Below, one piece after another: positions 17,299 through 28,552 of a DNA stretch of 64,000 nt. The notes beneath the pieces were generated by a model. That model saw only the letters and a list, made by a program, of their open reading frames with translations. It was not told the DNA's origin and made no database searches. The number at the start of each line of letters is the position of its first letter. Position 1 is the first letter of the stretch. The DNA is from Talinum fruticosum (lineage: Eukaryota > Streptophyta > Magnoliopsida > Caryophyllales > Talinaceae). The translations under genes and the position numbers were made by a program. The stretch spans positions 8,339,001 to 8,403,000 of the forward strand of contig JAITYX010000002.1 in NCBI GenBank assembly GCA_021018815.1, in the 5' to 3' direction.

Positions 17299-18408
17299 TG
17301 CTGACAACCCTAAGAATGATCGGCGCCGTCCAATTGGGAGTATTGGCGGCGTGCGTGGTGGTTCTGGTTCCGATGGGGTTGGCCGGGTGGCATCTCAGTC
17401 GCAATAAGATGCTCTTCTTCAGCGGCGCTCTCTTTATCTCTCTCGCCGTTGCTGTTCATCTCTCTCCTTACTTCCCCACTCTCACCGACTTCCTCCCTTC
17501 TCTCTCCTACTCTTCCGAACTATCATCATCATCCTCATCCACCCTAGTTGTTCTCGAGAACCGCGACTCTTGCATCTCCCTCCTCCACCGCGTCCAATGG
17601 ATGCACCTCCACCAGACTCCCAATCTCAATCTCTCTCTCCTGGAGCTGGGTCCTCTCCGATGACGATGTTATGGCCTGTGATTTCCAGAAAATCGGACCC
17701 AAAGACGCCGGCGATCTGCTCAATGGATCCTGGGTACTCATCGCCGGCGACTCCCAGGCCCGATTCTTCACTCTCTCATTGTTGGATTTGATTTTGGTCG
17801 AGGAAGAAATGGCATCGGTTCATGCCGAGTTGTTCAAACGGCACAGTGATTATCATTTAGCTGTTGATAGACTTGGGTTGAAGCTCGATTTCATCTGGGC
17901 ACCTTATGAAGCCAATTTGACCCAATTCGTGATTGAATTGAACAGGAATCAGAGCTTCCCTGATGTTCTTATCATGGGTTCTGGCCTTTGGCACATGCTC
18001 CATGTCACCAACTCCACAGATTATACCAACTCATTGGAGCTTCTGGGCAGCTCCATGGCGCCAATGGCGGGTTCAGTTCGGGTTCCTGATATGGGTTCGA
18101 CCTCGAGCAGATCACAACCCCATCTCTTCTGGCTGGGGATGCCAAAGCTGATCAACTCGATGCTCAACTCCGAGGAAAAGCGAGAGAAGATGACGAATGT
18201 GACCCAATTTGCATATAATCGAGGGCTTCGGAATGCTCATCTGTTGCGCCCCGATGGCCCTTTTGTGTTGTTGGATATGCAATCTTTGAGTGAGAATTGT
18301 GGGGTAAGGTGTACTGAGGACGGAATGCATTATGATGGGATTGTTTATGAGGCTGTTGTTCATATCATGCTCAATGCATTGCTCATCCAATCACAGCAAA
18401 AGTTGTAG
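17298..18408 (+). CDS. PC-esterase/SGNH-type membrane protein (CASD1/Cas1p-like), frame broken once
   Basis: The N-terminal part (frame of 17298) encodes two predicted membrane segments (GVLAACVVVLVPMGLAGW and FFSGALFISLAVAVHL) then a stem ending RDSCISLLHRVQW. The catalytic part continues in the next frame to the TAG at 18406-18408. It has the Ser block GDSQARFF, the GSGLWHML block and the Asp-His block DGMHYDGIVYE, the usual PC-esterase/SGNH triad. Related proteins act in the Golgi on acetyl groups of glycans; the precise substrate is unknown. The two halves meet at about 17631-17641 (CTCTCTCTCCTGG), where one extra or two missing bases put the rest out of frame. I read it as one gene without introns. 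It resembles the Arabidopsis gene next to EXPA13. Confidence 0.75.
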
Positions 18409-19369
18409 CTTTTTGGACAGAAAATCGAACCCACAATGGCTTTCCTGACATTGATTCATGTATCTTAGGTTTTGGATGAGGTATTTTCTTCTACCCTTTT
18501 GTATTAGATGTCCTAGCTTCATTCTTCTTATAGGATTTTTCTTTTTTTTTTTTCACATTATTTGATGGATTTGTTCTTGTTAGGTTGTTAAACTTGTATT
18601 TTCGAAACATGTATGCTATAGGCAAAGAAGTGAGTAGATTCATTTTGGTTAGAAGCTGAGTGAATATATGAATCGATACAAATTGGAAGATTTTGTTTCA
18701 GATTTTGCTTCTGTTAGCCATATTCTTGGAGTTGTTTTAGAGGCTGTTTCTATTGGACCTCGTATTAGAGAGATAGACTGCTTGCTACTTTATAGTTCAT
18801 ATTCTCCCCGTCCCAAAAAGATCATTCATCTTTGATAAGAGCTCACTTTTTGTGAGATATACGTTAGACTCTTAGACTTGGTTATGAAATCGACTGTCAT
18901 TTTGAAAAAGAGAGAATTAGAGTCCTAACAATAGTAACAGAAAATTTATTCCGGCTATGACTTTGTTCTCATTAGTTGGGGTATGATTTGGAACAAGTTG
19001 AAGTTATGATCTAAGTCAAAACACCTATCTTGTCAAGTAAAGCTGGTAGTTTGATCCAAAAAGCTACCATGTGAAACCATTGGAGTTCATGTGTACTGTT
19101 AAAGCTTTTGGCTGCTTGGCTATATGTAAGTATCACAACTTAATTTCAACATTAGTTAAGAGGTTAGTTTGAGATGTACGTTCCATCGTTTCAAAACTGG
19201 GATGATTCAATACATAGAATACAATGATACAAATCTAACCTAATATCTAAAGCTTAGGCCCTTTATTTGACCTAAATAATGATACATAATGAGAAGTGCT
19301 GAGCAACAACTTCCTTCTCGTTCTCTTCAATCAGCATACAGAGATTAATCATCATTATTTGGCGGCATC
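18409..19369. other. Intergenic region between convergent PC-esterase and expansin genes
   Basis: 3' UTR of the PC-esterase gene followed by unique-looking AT-rich sequence; no open frame or repeat of note. Confidence 0.5.
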
Positions 19370-22300
19370 TTACTCAAATTGCTTGCCCTCAAAAGTCTGC
19401 CCAGATTCCCACTTTTTGGGAGCAACATTATAAGATGTGAGAGTAGCCCCATCACTAGTTGTGAGCTCAAAAGAAAGAGGCTGGTTCTTTAGATCAGCAT
19501 TCAAAATCCAATTCTGGCCCCAACTCCTTGACATTGGAAGCCACCCAGTTAGCGACCCCTTAACCTTCACTTCAACAACATCACCTGCACCAGCAACATT
19601 GCTGATCAGCACAGACATAAATACTCCAGAACTATCAATGGAAAACCGAATCCCTGCGTCCTTTCTGCACTTGATCCTGCCAAAGGAAAAACAGAGCATA
19701 AATCTTAATATGCAAAGGACACTTCTTCAAAGAAACAAGTATATGGAAGAAGGCATATAATAACACATCAAATAGTTCTCAGAGACATGATTTAGGCCAC
19801 AAACTACTACTCGTAGCATAGAGAACTGATGTTAACCTCTGCACCAACTAATTTGCACAGCACACAGCAGTTATAATTCACTTCGTTGCAGTTCATAAAC
19901 TTACGGCAAACACAATGGTTCAAACTGGTTTATCCAATACATGGAAGCTTAGCTATTTTGCTTTCCAAACTCGAGTTTGAAGCAACTGATATTCAGCGGG
20001 GATGGCCTCCGGACGCAACATTCAACACAAGTATATGAACGTGAACTGTCTCAAACCCTTCTTCCATCTCCAACTCCTGAGCATGACTTGAAATATCAAG
20101 GGGAAGAATTGCTGTCATGAATGAAAGAAACTCTCCGTAGAGTGATTTGGGGTACTAAAGTACCAGCCCCCCCAACCACCAACACCACACACACACATAG
20201 AAGGGAGAGAAGGAAGGGGAGAGAGATCTCCATACACCATCTCCTACCAATCTCAAGCTCAACATTCGACTTAAAATGCCCAAAACTATGGCAGCATAAT
20301 CGTTCTACAAGATAGTGAATTACTGTGTGTGCACTTTCTCCAACGAAACTTAAAAGAGGTTAGAGTGCAGATAGTGGAGTTAAGTTGGAAACAATTAGCA
20401 CATCAGGAAGCATGCTACTTAAGTTGCAACATGAACCATATCAGAAGATACAGCAAATGCTCTGACACAGGTCTCCTGGACATAGGGGGAATCCTCACTG
20501 GGCAGCTTTTATATTGAAGCCATTGTTTTCACAGATTCAAGGATTCAATTTGCCAAAAAGGATTGAGTGGTATAAAATAACAGTGCAGCACAACAAGAGA
20601 ATGTCATCAAGGCAGGATCATGGAGAGGCAATGCCCCTAATTAGCTCATAAATAGAGAGGATTTGTGGAACGGAACCGCAAAACATTATCAAGAAATGGG
20701 AAGCTAAACTTTATTATTTCTTTGCAATAAAAATCACAATCTGGAAACCAGAATTAGTGTGGCAGTGAAAGATTGTAATATGTCACATCATGTGGCGTTG
20801 CTTGCTAGTCATTGATGAGCCAAATGGTCAACCCGTATTTATGAATATATTTGTTGCTTTAGACTGGTTCAATAGAGACAGAATCATAAAATAATACAAC
20901 ATATTTGTTTCCTTAGCTATTTCACCTGGAAGTGAATTGCTCTAGACAAAAACACCCAAGCTCATTTAGAGTGTGTTCGATTCGACAAGTAACTTTTGAG
21001 GTAGTGATTAGTGTTTTGAAGGATGTAAAACACTACTTATCTAAAAATGTAAGTGTTCGGCAAAGTAGTGTTTGACATAGTGAGTAGAGTTTTAGGTAGT
21101 GTTTTCGAAAAGTTACTCAAAGTAACGTTTTCAAAAACACTACCTAGTGTTTGCACATAATTTCCAAAATTCTCCTTTTTATTTTCTAAAATCTTTTATC
21201 GATTATGTCCTTTTAAGTCATTTTATACAAATCTGCTACTTAAACCGCTACTATTACCGAACACACTTGATCTCAAATCACTAGTTGAACATCTAACCAC
21301 TAACCACTAGTCGGTTACACCTAATCGCTAATAACACAGCTAACCGCTACTAAAACAGACTAATTTTACCGAACATGCCCTAGGTTGTTAACTACTTGCT
21401 TATCATGGGAAATTTGGTTAACTACACTGCACTAAGTATTTTTGCAACAGGTTAGTCTTTTGCTGTGAAGTTACACTCTGCTTCACCCTTGCTTGTAAAC
21501 CCCATGACCGACCGAAATGCTATACAGCACATTGCTTGGGGCAACCAATATTAAGTAGACAGTCAAAAACATTTTGCTCGGTAAAATTAAGGAAAATAAT
21601 TACTATGATGAATCACAAGAAACTGTTTTGATTAAGCAAACATCAAAGGAAAGGGACCGTATAGCAGAGCACGGGTGAGGGGAGATGAAGAAAATGCATT
21701 CAGGGGCTACCGATAACCTTCTGTTCTACTAGAAAGAATCACTTTAAAACATGAAAGTAAAAGTCTAAAACTGGTCAACATCCTGAATTATGTCGTGTTG
21801 GCAAAGGGATTCCACAAAACCATACTTGGGATTTCATTCCAGCACGGATGTTTTCACTAGAGAAGTATACTCACAAAGCTTTTTCTAAACCTCCTACGTT
21901 TTTTAATCAACTAGGTATATGCATTGAGTTAATTTTCCCCATACTTCATGGCAGTGACCTCTAAGTAATCGCAATTTTTGGATATTACAAAGGAACTAAA
22001 CCCCCCCCAACACACACACCTCTCCCAAAAAACAAAGAAGGGCGGGGGGGAGAGGGTTGCAACTATCCCCAAGCTCCAACCCCACATCGGATCCACTTGC
22101 AATTACTGAGAAAATAAATCAATCATCTCTTAGAGATCTAACGGTTTATCACCCAAAAATACAAATATTTTGGGAAATCAACCTCATAATCTAAATTGCC
22201 CATTATACACTACAAAACAATAGCTCAAGCTCCAACAAAAAAACGTCACATATATATCCTACATGCAAGTAGCGAAAATCACTTACAACAACCATTGCTC

Positions 22301-22910
22301 CTCCATTTTCACTCCTAATAGTGCACAACAAAGTAACTATACGAAAGCAAATTCACTCTGATGGCATTCACTATTGCACCAGACAGAGAGAGAGAGAGAG
22401 AGTATACCTCCGGTACTGAACTGCCATGTTACCAGCCTTCCAGAGAGCGATCTTCTCAAAAGCCTCAATGGGGAGCACAAAATGCTTATTCGGAGGGTTA
22501 CAATGGCCGCCGCCATCAGCAGTGAAGCCGAAATTGGGGGCGCAGAAATTGGTGGCGGTGACGATGATGGAGGTTCCGGGGATGCAATTGCGGAGATCAT
22601 TGTCGCAGCGGAGCTCGAAGCAAGCCCCGCAGATCTGGCCTCTCTCGAAGAGCGCGGTGCTGAGGCCCACCGTGGCCTTGCCATAGCCGGCCTTTTCGAG
22701 ATCGCCGTAGCCACAGGCGCCACCGACGGCGTCTCTGGGGTCAGCGGCCGCGTAGTAGGTGGCCCTCGCCGGCTCCCATCCCGAGAGGGAGGAGGAGGGC
22801 GGGAGAGGGTCGTAGTGGGCGGCGGAGAGAGAGAGGAGGGTGGAAATTGCTGTGCAGGTTAGGGAGAGTAGGAGTGAGAGTGAGCTGAGGTGAGTTTGAT
22901 TTGGTGACAT
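19370..22910 (-). CDS. EXPA13: Alpha-expansin, EXPA13-like
   Basis: Secreted wall-loosening protein that acts non-enzymatically on cellulose-xyloglucan contacts. Two exons on the minus strand: 22910-22408 and 19676-19370, 269 residues, joined in phase within an Arg codon. A signal peptide (LSLLLSLTCTAISTLLSLSA) precedes the GH45-like domain, with GGACGYGDL, the Cys-rich GQICGACFELRC and GTSIIVTATNFCAPN. The C-terminal CBM63-like domain has WGQNWILNADLKNQPLSFEL and ends TFEGKQFE. The HFD motif typical of alpha-expansins is HFV here (NKHFVLPIEAFEKIA), as I recall for the EXPA13 branch. A single 2.7-kb intron replaces the usual two short ones, and it carries a foldback MITE. GA repeats flank exon 1 on both sides. 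Confidence 0.93.
20967..21382. mobile_element. Foldback MITE inside the expansin intron
   Basis: About 416 bp. The left end TAGAGTGTGTTCGATT and the reverse complement of the right end, TAGGGCATGTTCGGTA, match at 11 of 16 positions. The centre is a near-perfect palindrome: 21092-21116 pairs with 21121-21145 (AGTAACGTTTTCAAAAACAC). No coding sequence. A hAT-type MITE is likely, but no clear 8-bp duplication was found. Confidence 0.6.
22385..22402. repeat. (GA)n microsatellite beside the expansin splice donor
   Basis: GA repeat beginning a few bases inside the intron, next to the donor at 22407-22406 (minus strand). Confidence 0.85.
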
Positions 22911-22949
22911 TTTTGGAATAGTCGAGAGTGAGTCAGGACAAGCAGGGGG

Positions 22950-22967
22950 AGAGAGAGAGAGAGAGAT
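22950..22967. repeat. (GA)n microsatellite in the expansin leader
   Basis: Short GA repeat about 40 bp upstream of the expansin ATG, reading as CT on the transcribed strand. Confidence 0.85.
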
Positions 22968-23476
22968 GGAAATGGTAAAGTGGGAGATTTGATTTTAAGC
23001 ATAGCCTTCTTTAGCTTGGTAGTGGTTTTTGCTTGTCTTTTTGTACGTGATGTGAAACAAGATTCCGTCGGTAAGAAGCAGCTTAAAGGATTATAATGCA
23101 AGATTCATAATGTGGATCTCTAGGTAGCGTCAATTTTTCGGAACTGTTGTTAAGAGTTGTAATGAGGTGTAAAATAATTGTAAATTTATTATAAAAAGTT
23201 GTAAGAAATTGTAAAGGTATAAGTTAAAATTAAATGAAATAAGTATCTTAATCAAAATATTTTTCCACTTACTTGAAAGATTTAGTTTTTATCTCTTATT
23301 TTTTTCACTTTTACATTTCATTTGAGATTCACCCAAATTTATTTTGTCATTCTTTTTCTAAATAATGCTCTTATTATTTAATGTTTTTCTTCTTTCTAAT
23401 TGGTTCAACATTTGCCCTTTTTGTCAATTCTTTTTGTTTTGTTTCATTTTTTTGCGTACTTTAAACCATTAGCAAT

Positions 23477-24103
23477 TGTTAGGAAATAAGCGCCTTAATG
23501 CGAAAACGTCTTGTAAAATGTATAAGATAATAAGAAATTGAACAAACCAAATGAAAGTACTTAGACAATGAACACAAAGATTTTTAACGTGGAAACCCAA
23601 ACCGGGACAAAACCACAATCAACACAACAAATCGATACCACTATTATAAAGATTATAAGAAACGATCTCACCTCGAGACCTTCCCCAAAACTCGAGATTA
23701 CCCAACCTCACTACTTTCTCCTTACAATAGCACACACAATTGGATACCCCAATTGATACTCACCAAAATCCCACAATCTAATTCTTTTGGATACTTGGAT
23801 AATTACAAAGATGAACAAACGATCCATTAAATAGATAATAAGCTAACTCCCTAACTTGCACTGTAATTACAAGCATTCATGACGAAAACGCCGGAAAACG
23901 CACAAAACGGCCAAAAATTGAAGAGATTGGGCATCGGGCCGTGCTGGCCAGCAAGGGAGCCCCGTGTTGGCTACTGCCTAGGCCAAGTTTTCCTTCTTCG
24001 TCCGAAACGACCCGCTTGTTGTCTCTCGCCCGTGTTTGTCGTTTCTTGTCTCATAATGCGATTTTCTTGAGTTAAAAGTAAGATTTTGGGCCATTTTCTA
24101 ACA
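23477..24103. mobile_element. Possible solo LTR, TGTTAG...CTAACA
   Basis: A 627-bp segment begins TGTTAG and ends CTAACA, the TG...CA inverted ends expected of an LTR. Inside is an ACGTGGAAACCCAAACCGGG block similar to what I remember from plant LTR retrotransposons. The five flanking bases (GCAAT and ATAAT) match at only three positions, so the boundaries or the nature may be wrong. Confidence 0.35.
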
Positions 24104-25440
24104 ATAATAATTATAAAAGTTCTTTTCACAAAATATGTGGCAGAATATAGATTATTAAACATAATTATTCAAAGTAGCACATAGTTAATAAAAAAAGTCT
24201 ATTAAGTTAAGAAAAGCTATATTTTTGTAAACAAAATATAGAACATAAACTTATCTAAAGTTTATAATATAAGAATTTGGTTTCTTTTAATTAAATCTTA
24301 TGTTGTAGTATATAAGTGTTATATGACATATGAGCAAACTTAACTTATTTGAAATCAAACTTATTTTCATAATAGTGGTTTTATATTTGTTTTATGAAAG
24401 TTATAATAGTGGTAATAAGTGGTCTATATTGTTTGACTACTCTTTTAAATGATGGCATAAGGAAGAAGTATGTATGTCATATTTAATGTTGGTTTTTTTT
24501 AAAAATAAAAAAACAAGGTTATATTATTTCAAATTCGAGTTCCACAAATGTTGCTTTTTTTAAGTTGTTCTTTCGCGTTAATAGGAAGTAACCTTGCACA
24601 TAAATAAGCTTAATATTTATGGTGTTGGCTATATTTTTGGTTATGTTGTAAAATATTTTTTTAACTTAACAATTTTTTTCAAAAAATTTTCAATACGAAC
24701 TTTCCAAAAACAATATCTCTAGTAGAGATATAAATACTATCAGAGGTAAGATTTTAGTATTTAAATTTTTAAAAATTTACAAAAACAAGACCTATAATGT
24801 AAGTTGTTATCGTCATAAGTAAGGATGCATGTATAATGGAATTGAATATCATGGTCAATGCATAATGTTGATTTTGACTACTTAATTCAAATCCTTTTTA
24901 TGCGCAAATGTGTGTTTTATTGTTGTGTTTTAATTTCCCTCGTCTTTCTGCTCAATTCCAAACCCTAACTCCTGACTCACTCGCTCCTCCCACTCCCAGT
25001 CGCCCACAACTGCCACAACTGCACTCGACCGCCCCGCGCCGGCGCCTCCCCTATACCACCGCCACCCGGTGCCCGCCAGTCAACGACGCCCCCTCTCCCT
25101 TGACCACTTGGTAAGTATTGCAATTTTCTCCTTCTCTTCTTGGTTCTTTCTTTAATTCAAGTAATGGTTTGGATTATGAGTTTTTGAATGAATTTTCTCT
25201 TTTCTTAGCTCTCTGCCTCGCCCTTTCCTCCCTTGACCGCTGTCTGTGGGGTTCACCACCAACCAATCAACGCCTGCGGCCTGCCTGCTTGCTGCTGCGC
25301 ATCCCGGTGCCTCGTCTGTCTGTGCCGCCCGGCGCCCGCCCAGCCCACTGTCCACACTTCTCTCACAGAACAGAGGTGCCTTCTCTTCTCTCTTTAATTC
25401 AAGTAATGGTTAGGACTTAAAATTTTGATTCGCATTTTGT
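24104..25440. other. AT-rich then C-rich non-coding region
   Basis: AT-rich to about 24900, followed by an unusually CG-rich block (24960-25100 and 25215-25375). The sequence CTTTAATTCAAGTAATGGTT occurs after each block (around 25155 and 25395), indicating a local duplication. The first block ends in a donor-like GTAAGTATTG (25111), so it could be a 5' leader exon, but no coding match is visible. Confidence 0.35.
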
Positions 25441-25525
25441 TTGGTATAAGAATTCACATTTTGATTCGTTAAAAATCGTTCATATTTTGATTCACATTTT
25501 GTTTGGTATAAGAATTCACATTTTG
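25434..25525. repeat. Short direct repeats, period about 61 bp
   Basis: The string TTTGGTATAAGAATTCACAT occurs twice, about 61 bp apart, with a further partial copy (GGAATTCACATTTTG) after it. Confidence 0.7.
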
Positions 25526-26100
25526 GTCTAGGAATTCACATTTTGCTAATAATTCATTTTATTGATGCTTTTACCAAGCAAGGAACTAGGAGGCAGAGGG
25601 AATTCTTGGCGTGGACGTGATTTGGGGGTGTTTTCCCCTTCGAGAGAATGAAAATTAACTAATTTTGGTAGCATAACATTAATGTAGAAGTGAGGGTTGA
25701 CTTATAATGGGGAATCTAGAGATGGAATTTTGTAAATTTCAGAGTTTATAATGGGGAATTTGGGATTTTGATAGATAACAATATAAATTTAGTAAATCAA
25801 ATGAACATTAAAAAACATAAACCTATGACTCTAAAAGCATTACTAATTATGAATAATTTTTCACTTCAAAACAGGAGTTATCCAACCATTGGAGTCCAAA
25901 CTCTGCATCCAAAATTTACTTTTGAATGAAGAAAATGACAAAGAAGCTGCTCAATTAAAATTCTGGATTTGCTATTGCTCATGATGATTACAGTATATAC
26001 ATTTCTTTACTAAAAGTGCGACAAGTGATTAAACTTTTTTATAGATAGCCAAGTGATTTTAGCAAAGTGTTTCTGGGGAAAACGGGGGTGATGATGTGGA

Positions 26101-26472
26101 GTTTCTTGGGATTGGTGATTGCTCACCGAAGGAGGTAAGACTTTGAGGGAATTCTAGGATTTCCAAGAGTAATAAGTCTTGGGATTTGTGATGTGAGCAT
26201 ATGATGTGATGGTGGGGTTGGTGGATATTTATAGAAAAATTTAACGAGGGTAAAATAGTAATTTACTGTAATAAAGGTAGAAACCCTAACCCTAGTTCCT
26301 CGGCGAGCTCGATCTTAAGGCCTGGGGTAGAGCTTACCTCGAATCCCAAGACTTATTAGTGTAATAAAGCATATGCTCACATCACGAATCCCAAGACTTA
26401 TTAGTCTTGGAAATCCTAGAATTCCCTCAAAATCTTACCTCGTTCGGTAAGCAACCACCAATCCCAAGAAAC
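26101..26472. repeat. Long inverted repeat: two 103-bp arms, about 94% identical
   Basis: Left arm 26101-26203 and right arm 26370-26472 are reverse complements with six mismatches and no gaps; the loop is 166 bp. The arms begin GTTTCTTGGGATTGG and end GTGATGTGAGCATATG on the left side. Next to the right arm, GAATCCCAAGACTTATTAGT (26341-26360) is a second direct copy of part of that arm. A transcript would fold into a long hairpin. No protein is encoded. Confidence 0.9.
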
Positions 26473-27248
26473 TCCCTTCGCGCAAATTGAGGAAGATTTT
26501 TCTTGATTCGCTCATTCAATTCAACTTACCGACTTGAACGTCGGAGAGACATTTCCTAGGATCCACCCCCGAGGCTTGCCTTTTGCAGGATCTATTGCTG
26601 CCACGTGGAGTTCATCCAATTGAGCCACACCACTGTGATGGGAGTATGGAATCGTCTCTTTCCGAATCATCATCACCCCGTTTTCCTCCAAAAACACAAA
26701 GCATTAACAAAATTATCCAAATTCGAAAACCTAACAAAATTCGGGTTCAAACGGGTTGGGTTTGGATTAAAATTTTAAATCTATTGCTTATAATTCCGAC
26801 CCTAGAAACCGAGTTCTGGATCCTCCAGGAATAAAGTTCAATAAGTGGTAGGTTTACTAAGCAAGTTTCGTTTTCATCTTATTGAAAAATGGCAAGATCT
26901 ATGCAAAGTGTTACTTTTATATGGAGCTTGTGCGGAAGAATTTTATAAAAGAGAGAGATAAAAGAGGCCGTCTTGAATTAGGGTATTGATGTGTTAATGT
27001 GAAAGGGTATTTTGAAACTAAGTTAATATGAGAATAAAAGTCCAGAAAGTTGATATTGTAAACATTTTAGCATCTGTATATACCTGCCTTCTCCTTTGAG
27101 TAGGTTTTTTCTGGTAGGTCATGGCCGGGTTAGGGCCACATTTTATTGTTGACCCTCGTCGACCCTTTGTAGTAATGGGCTGACCTTGACCCGGCTGACC
27201 GGGTGGCCTGCTGTACTGTGTTGTATGCTTCTCTTGATTAATTTCGGG

Positions 27249-27472
27249 TACACACTCACGACATCCAAAGCAATTTTGTCGAATGTATTTCTTTTTGGTT
27301 TTTTGGTTTGGGGGAAGGGGGTGGAAGTTCTAATATAATTGAGGGAATTACTGTTTCGTATACACTCACAACATTCAGAGCAATTTTGTTCAATGTGTTT
27401 CTTTTTTGTTTTTTGGTTTGGGGGAAGGGGGGTGTGGAAATTCTAATATAATTGAGGGAATTCATTGTTTCG
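27249..27472. repeat. Tandem duplication, unit about 110 bp
   Basis: Unit 1 (27249-27358) and unit 2 (27359-27472) share ACACTCAC, the TTTTTTGGTTTGGGGGAAGG block and TCTAATATAATTGAGGGAAT. The copies differ by scattered substitutions and small indels. Confidence 0.85.
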
Positions 27473-28552
27473 AGTAGTACGATAAATGGATAATTTTGAT
27501 ATGGAGAGAAATTGGGAAGGAGTTGAGTTGGTGGTAGCATGCGACTTTGAATATTTTTTTGAGAAGTTTATTCATTCGGAAAATTGTTTGGGTTGGTTTT
27601 GGTTCGACTTATGTTCATGTCCGGTCTATTCGGATTGAACATTATCGGTTCGATTTGGGTTCAATTTGAGTTAAGTTTGGTTTGGGTCATGTTCGGGTTG
27701 TCAAGATTATGTTCAAGTCGGTATTGGATCCGGTTTAGTTCGGGTGGTGCTACTTGAGGTTGATTTGGGTTAAATATGGTTTTGGTGTAATTCGATTCAA
27801 CACTCGGGTCAATTTTGATATGATGAAAAGGATGGTTTGAGTTTATCATTGGCAAAATTTCTTCTAACCCTATTATCCGAATTCGTCCGACCTAACAAAA
27901 CTGGTCCAGATCATGAATTTTTTGTCCGAATTTTTAATTCGGATGCAAAATTTTTCTTATTTCTATTGTTCAAACCTAATTTTGACTTGAACTTAGGCTT
28001 GTTTGATTTGTCCAACACAGGAAAAATTGGGGTTGGACAAAAAAATTTGTCCTAACTTAACATTGATCGATATGTATGACCCAAATTTGACCCGGACCCA
28101 CATTTTTTTTCCAGCTTTAGTTAAGTTGATAAGATAATTTTGTGGAAGGAGTGACTTGCGATTTTAACACCACATTAGTGTTATATTGAAATTGGCTTAT
28201 ATTTCTCATTAGATTAGGTTAGAGACTTGAAGTTAGCTGAATTTGGGAATCTTGAAGTGAAACTTCAGAGTTGACTTTGAGAATTTCGATATGAAATTTG
28301 GGAAAATGGCAGTTGAAATACGTAAAATTGCACAATACTGAATTAAAAGGGAGTTGAATTTGATTGGTAGCTGTCAAAATTTCAGAATGTGTTCTCATGT
28401 TCGAGTGTTTACTCTGTACAATCAATATGAAACTGTTTTGGTAATTCTGACCCTGGTTAGTTCAATTTTGGAGTCTCCCTTTCCATCACTTGAACTGTTG
28501 AAAATTTCTCTGACAATGATTTTGGTGGTTTTTGAGAAGAAAGTAGATTGAG
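27473..28552. other. Upstream region of the PDRG-like gene
   Basis: Low-complexity sequence rich in GGTTCGGGTT-type strings (27570-27800), then AT-rich. A 5' leader intron before 28553 is possible, but no exon can be fixed. Confidence 0.35.

Noticed and set aside
22374..22862. 162-residue plus-strand frame
   Set aside because: Antisense to the first expansin exon; GC-rich codon use leaves the reverse strand open.
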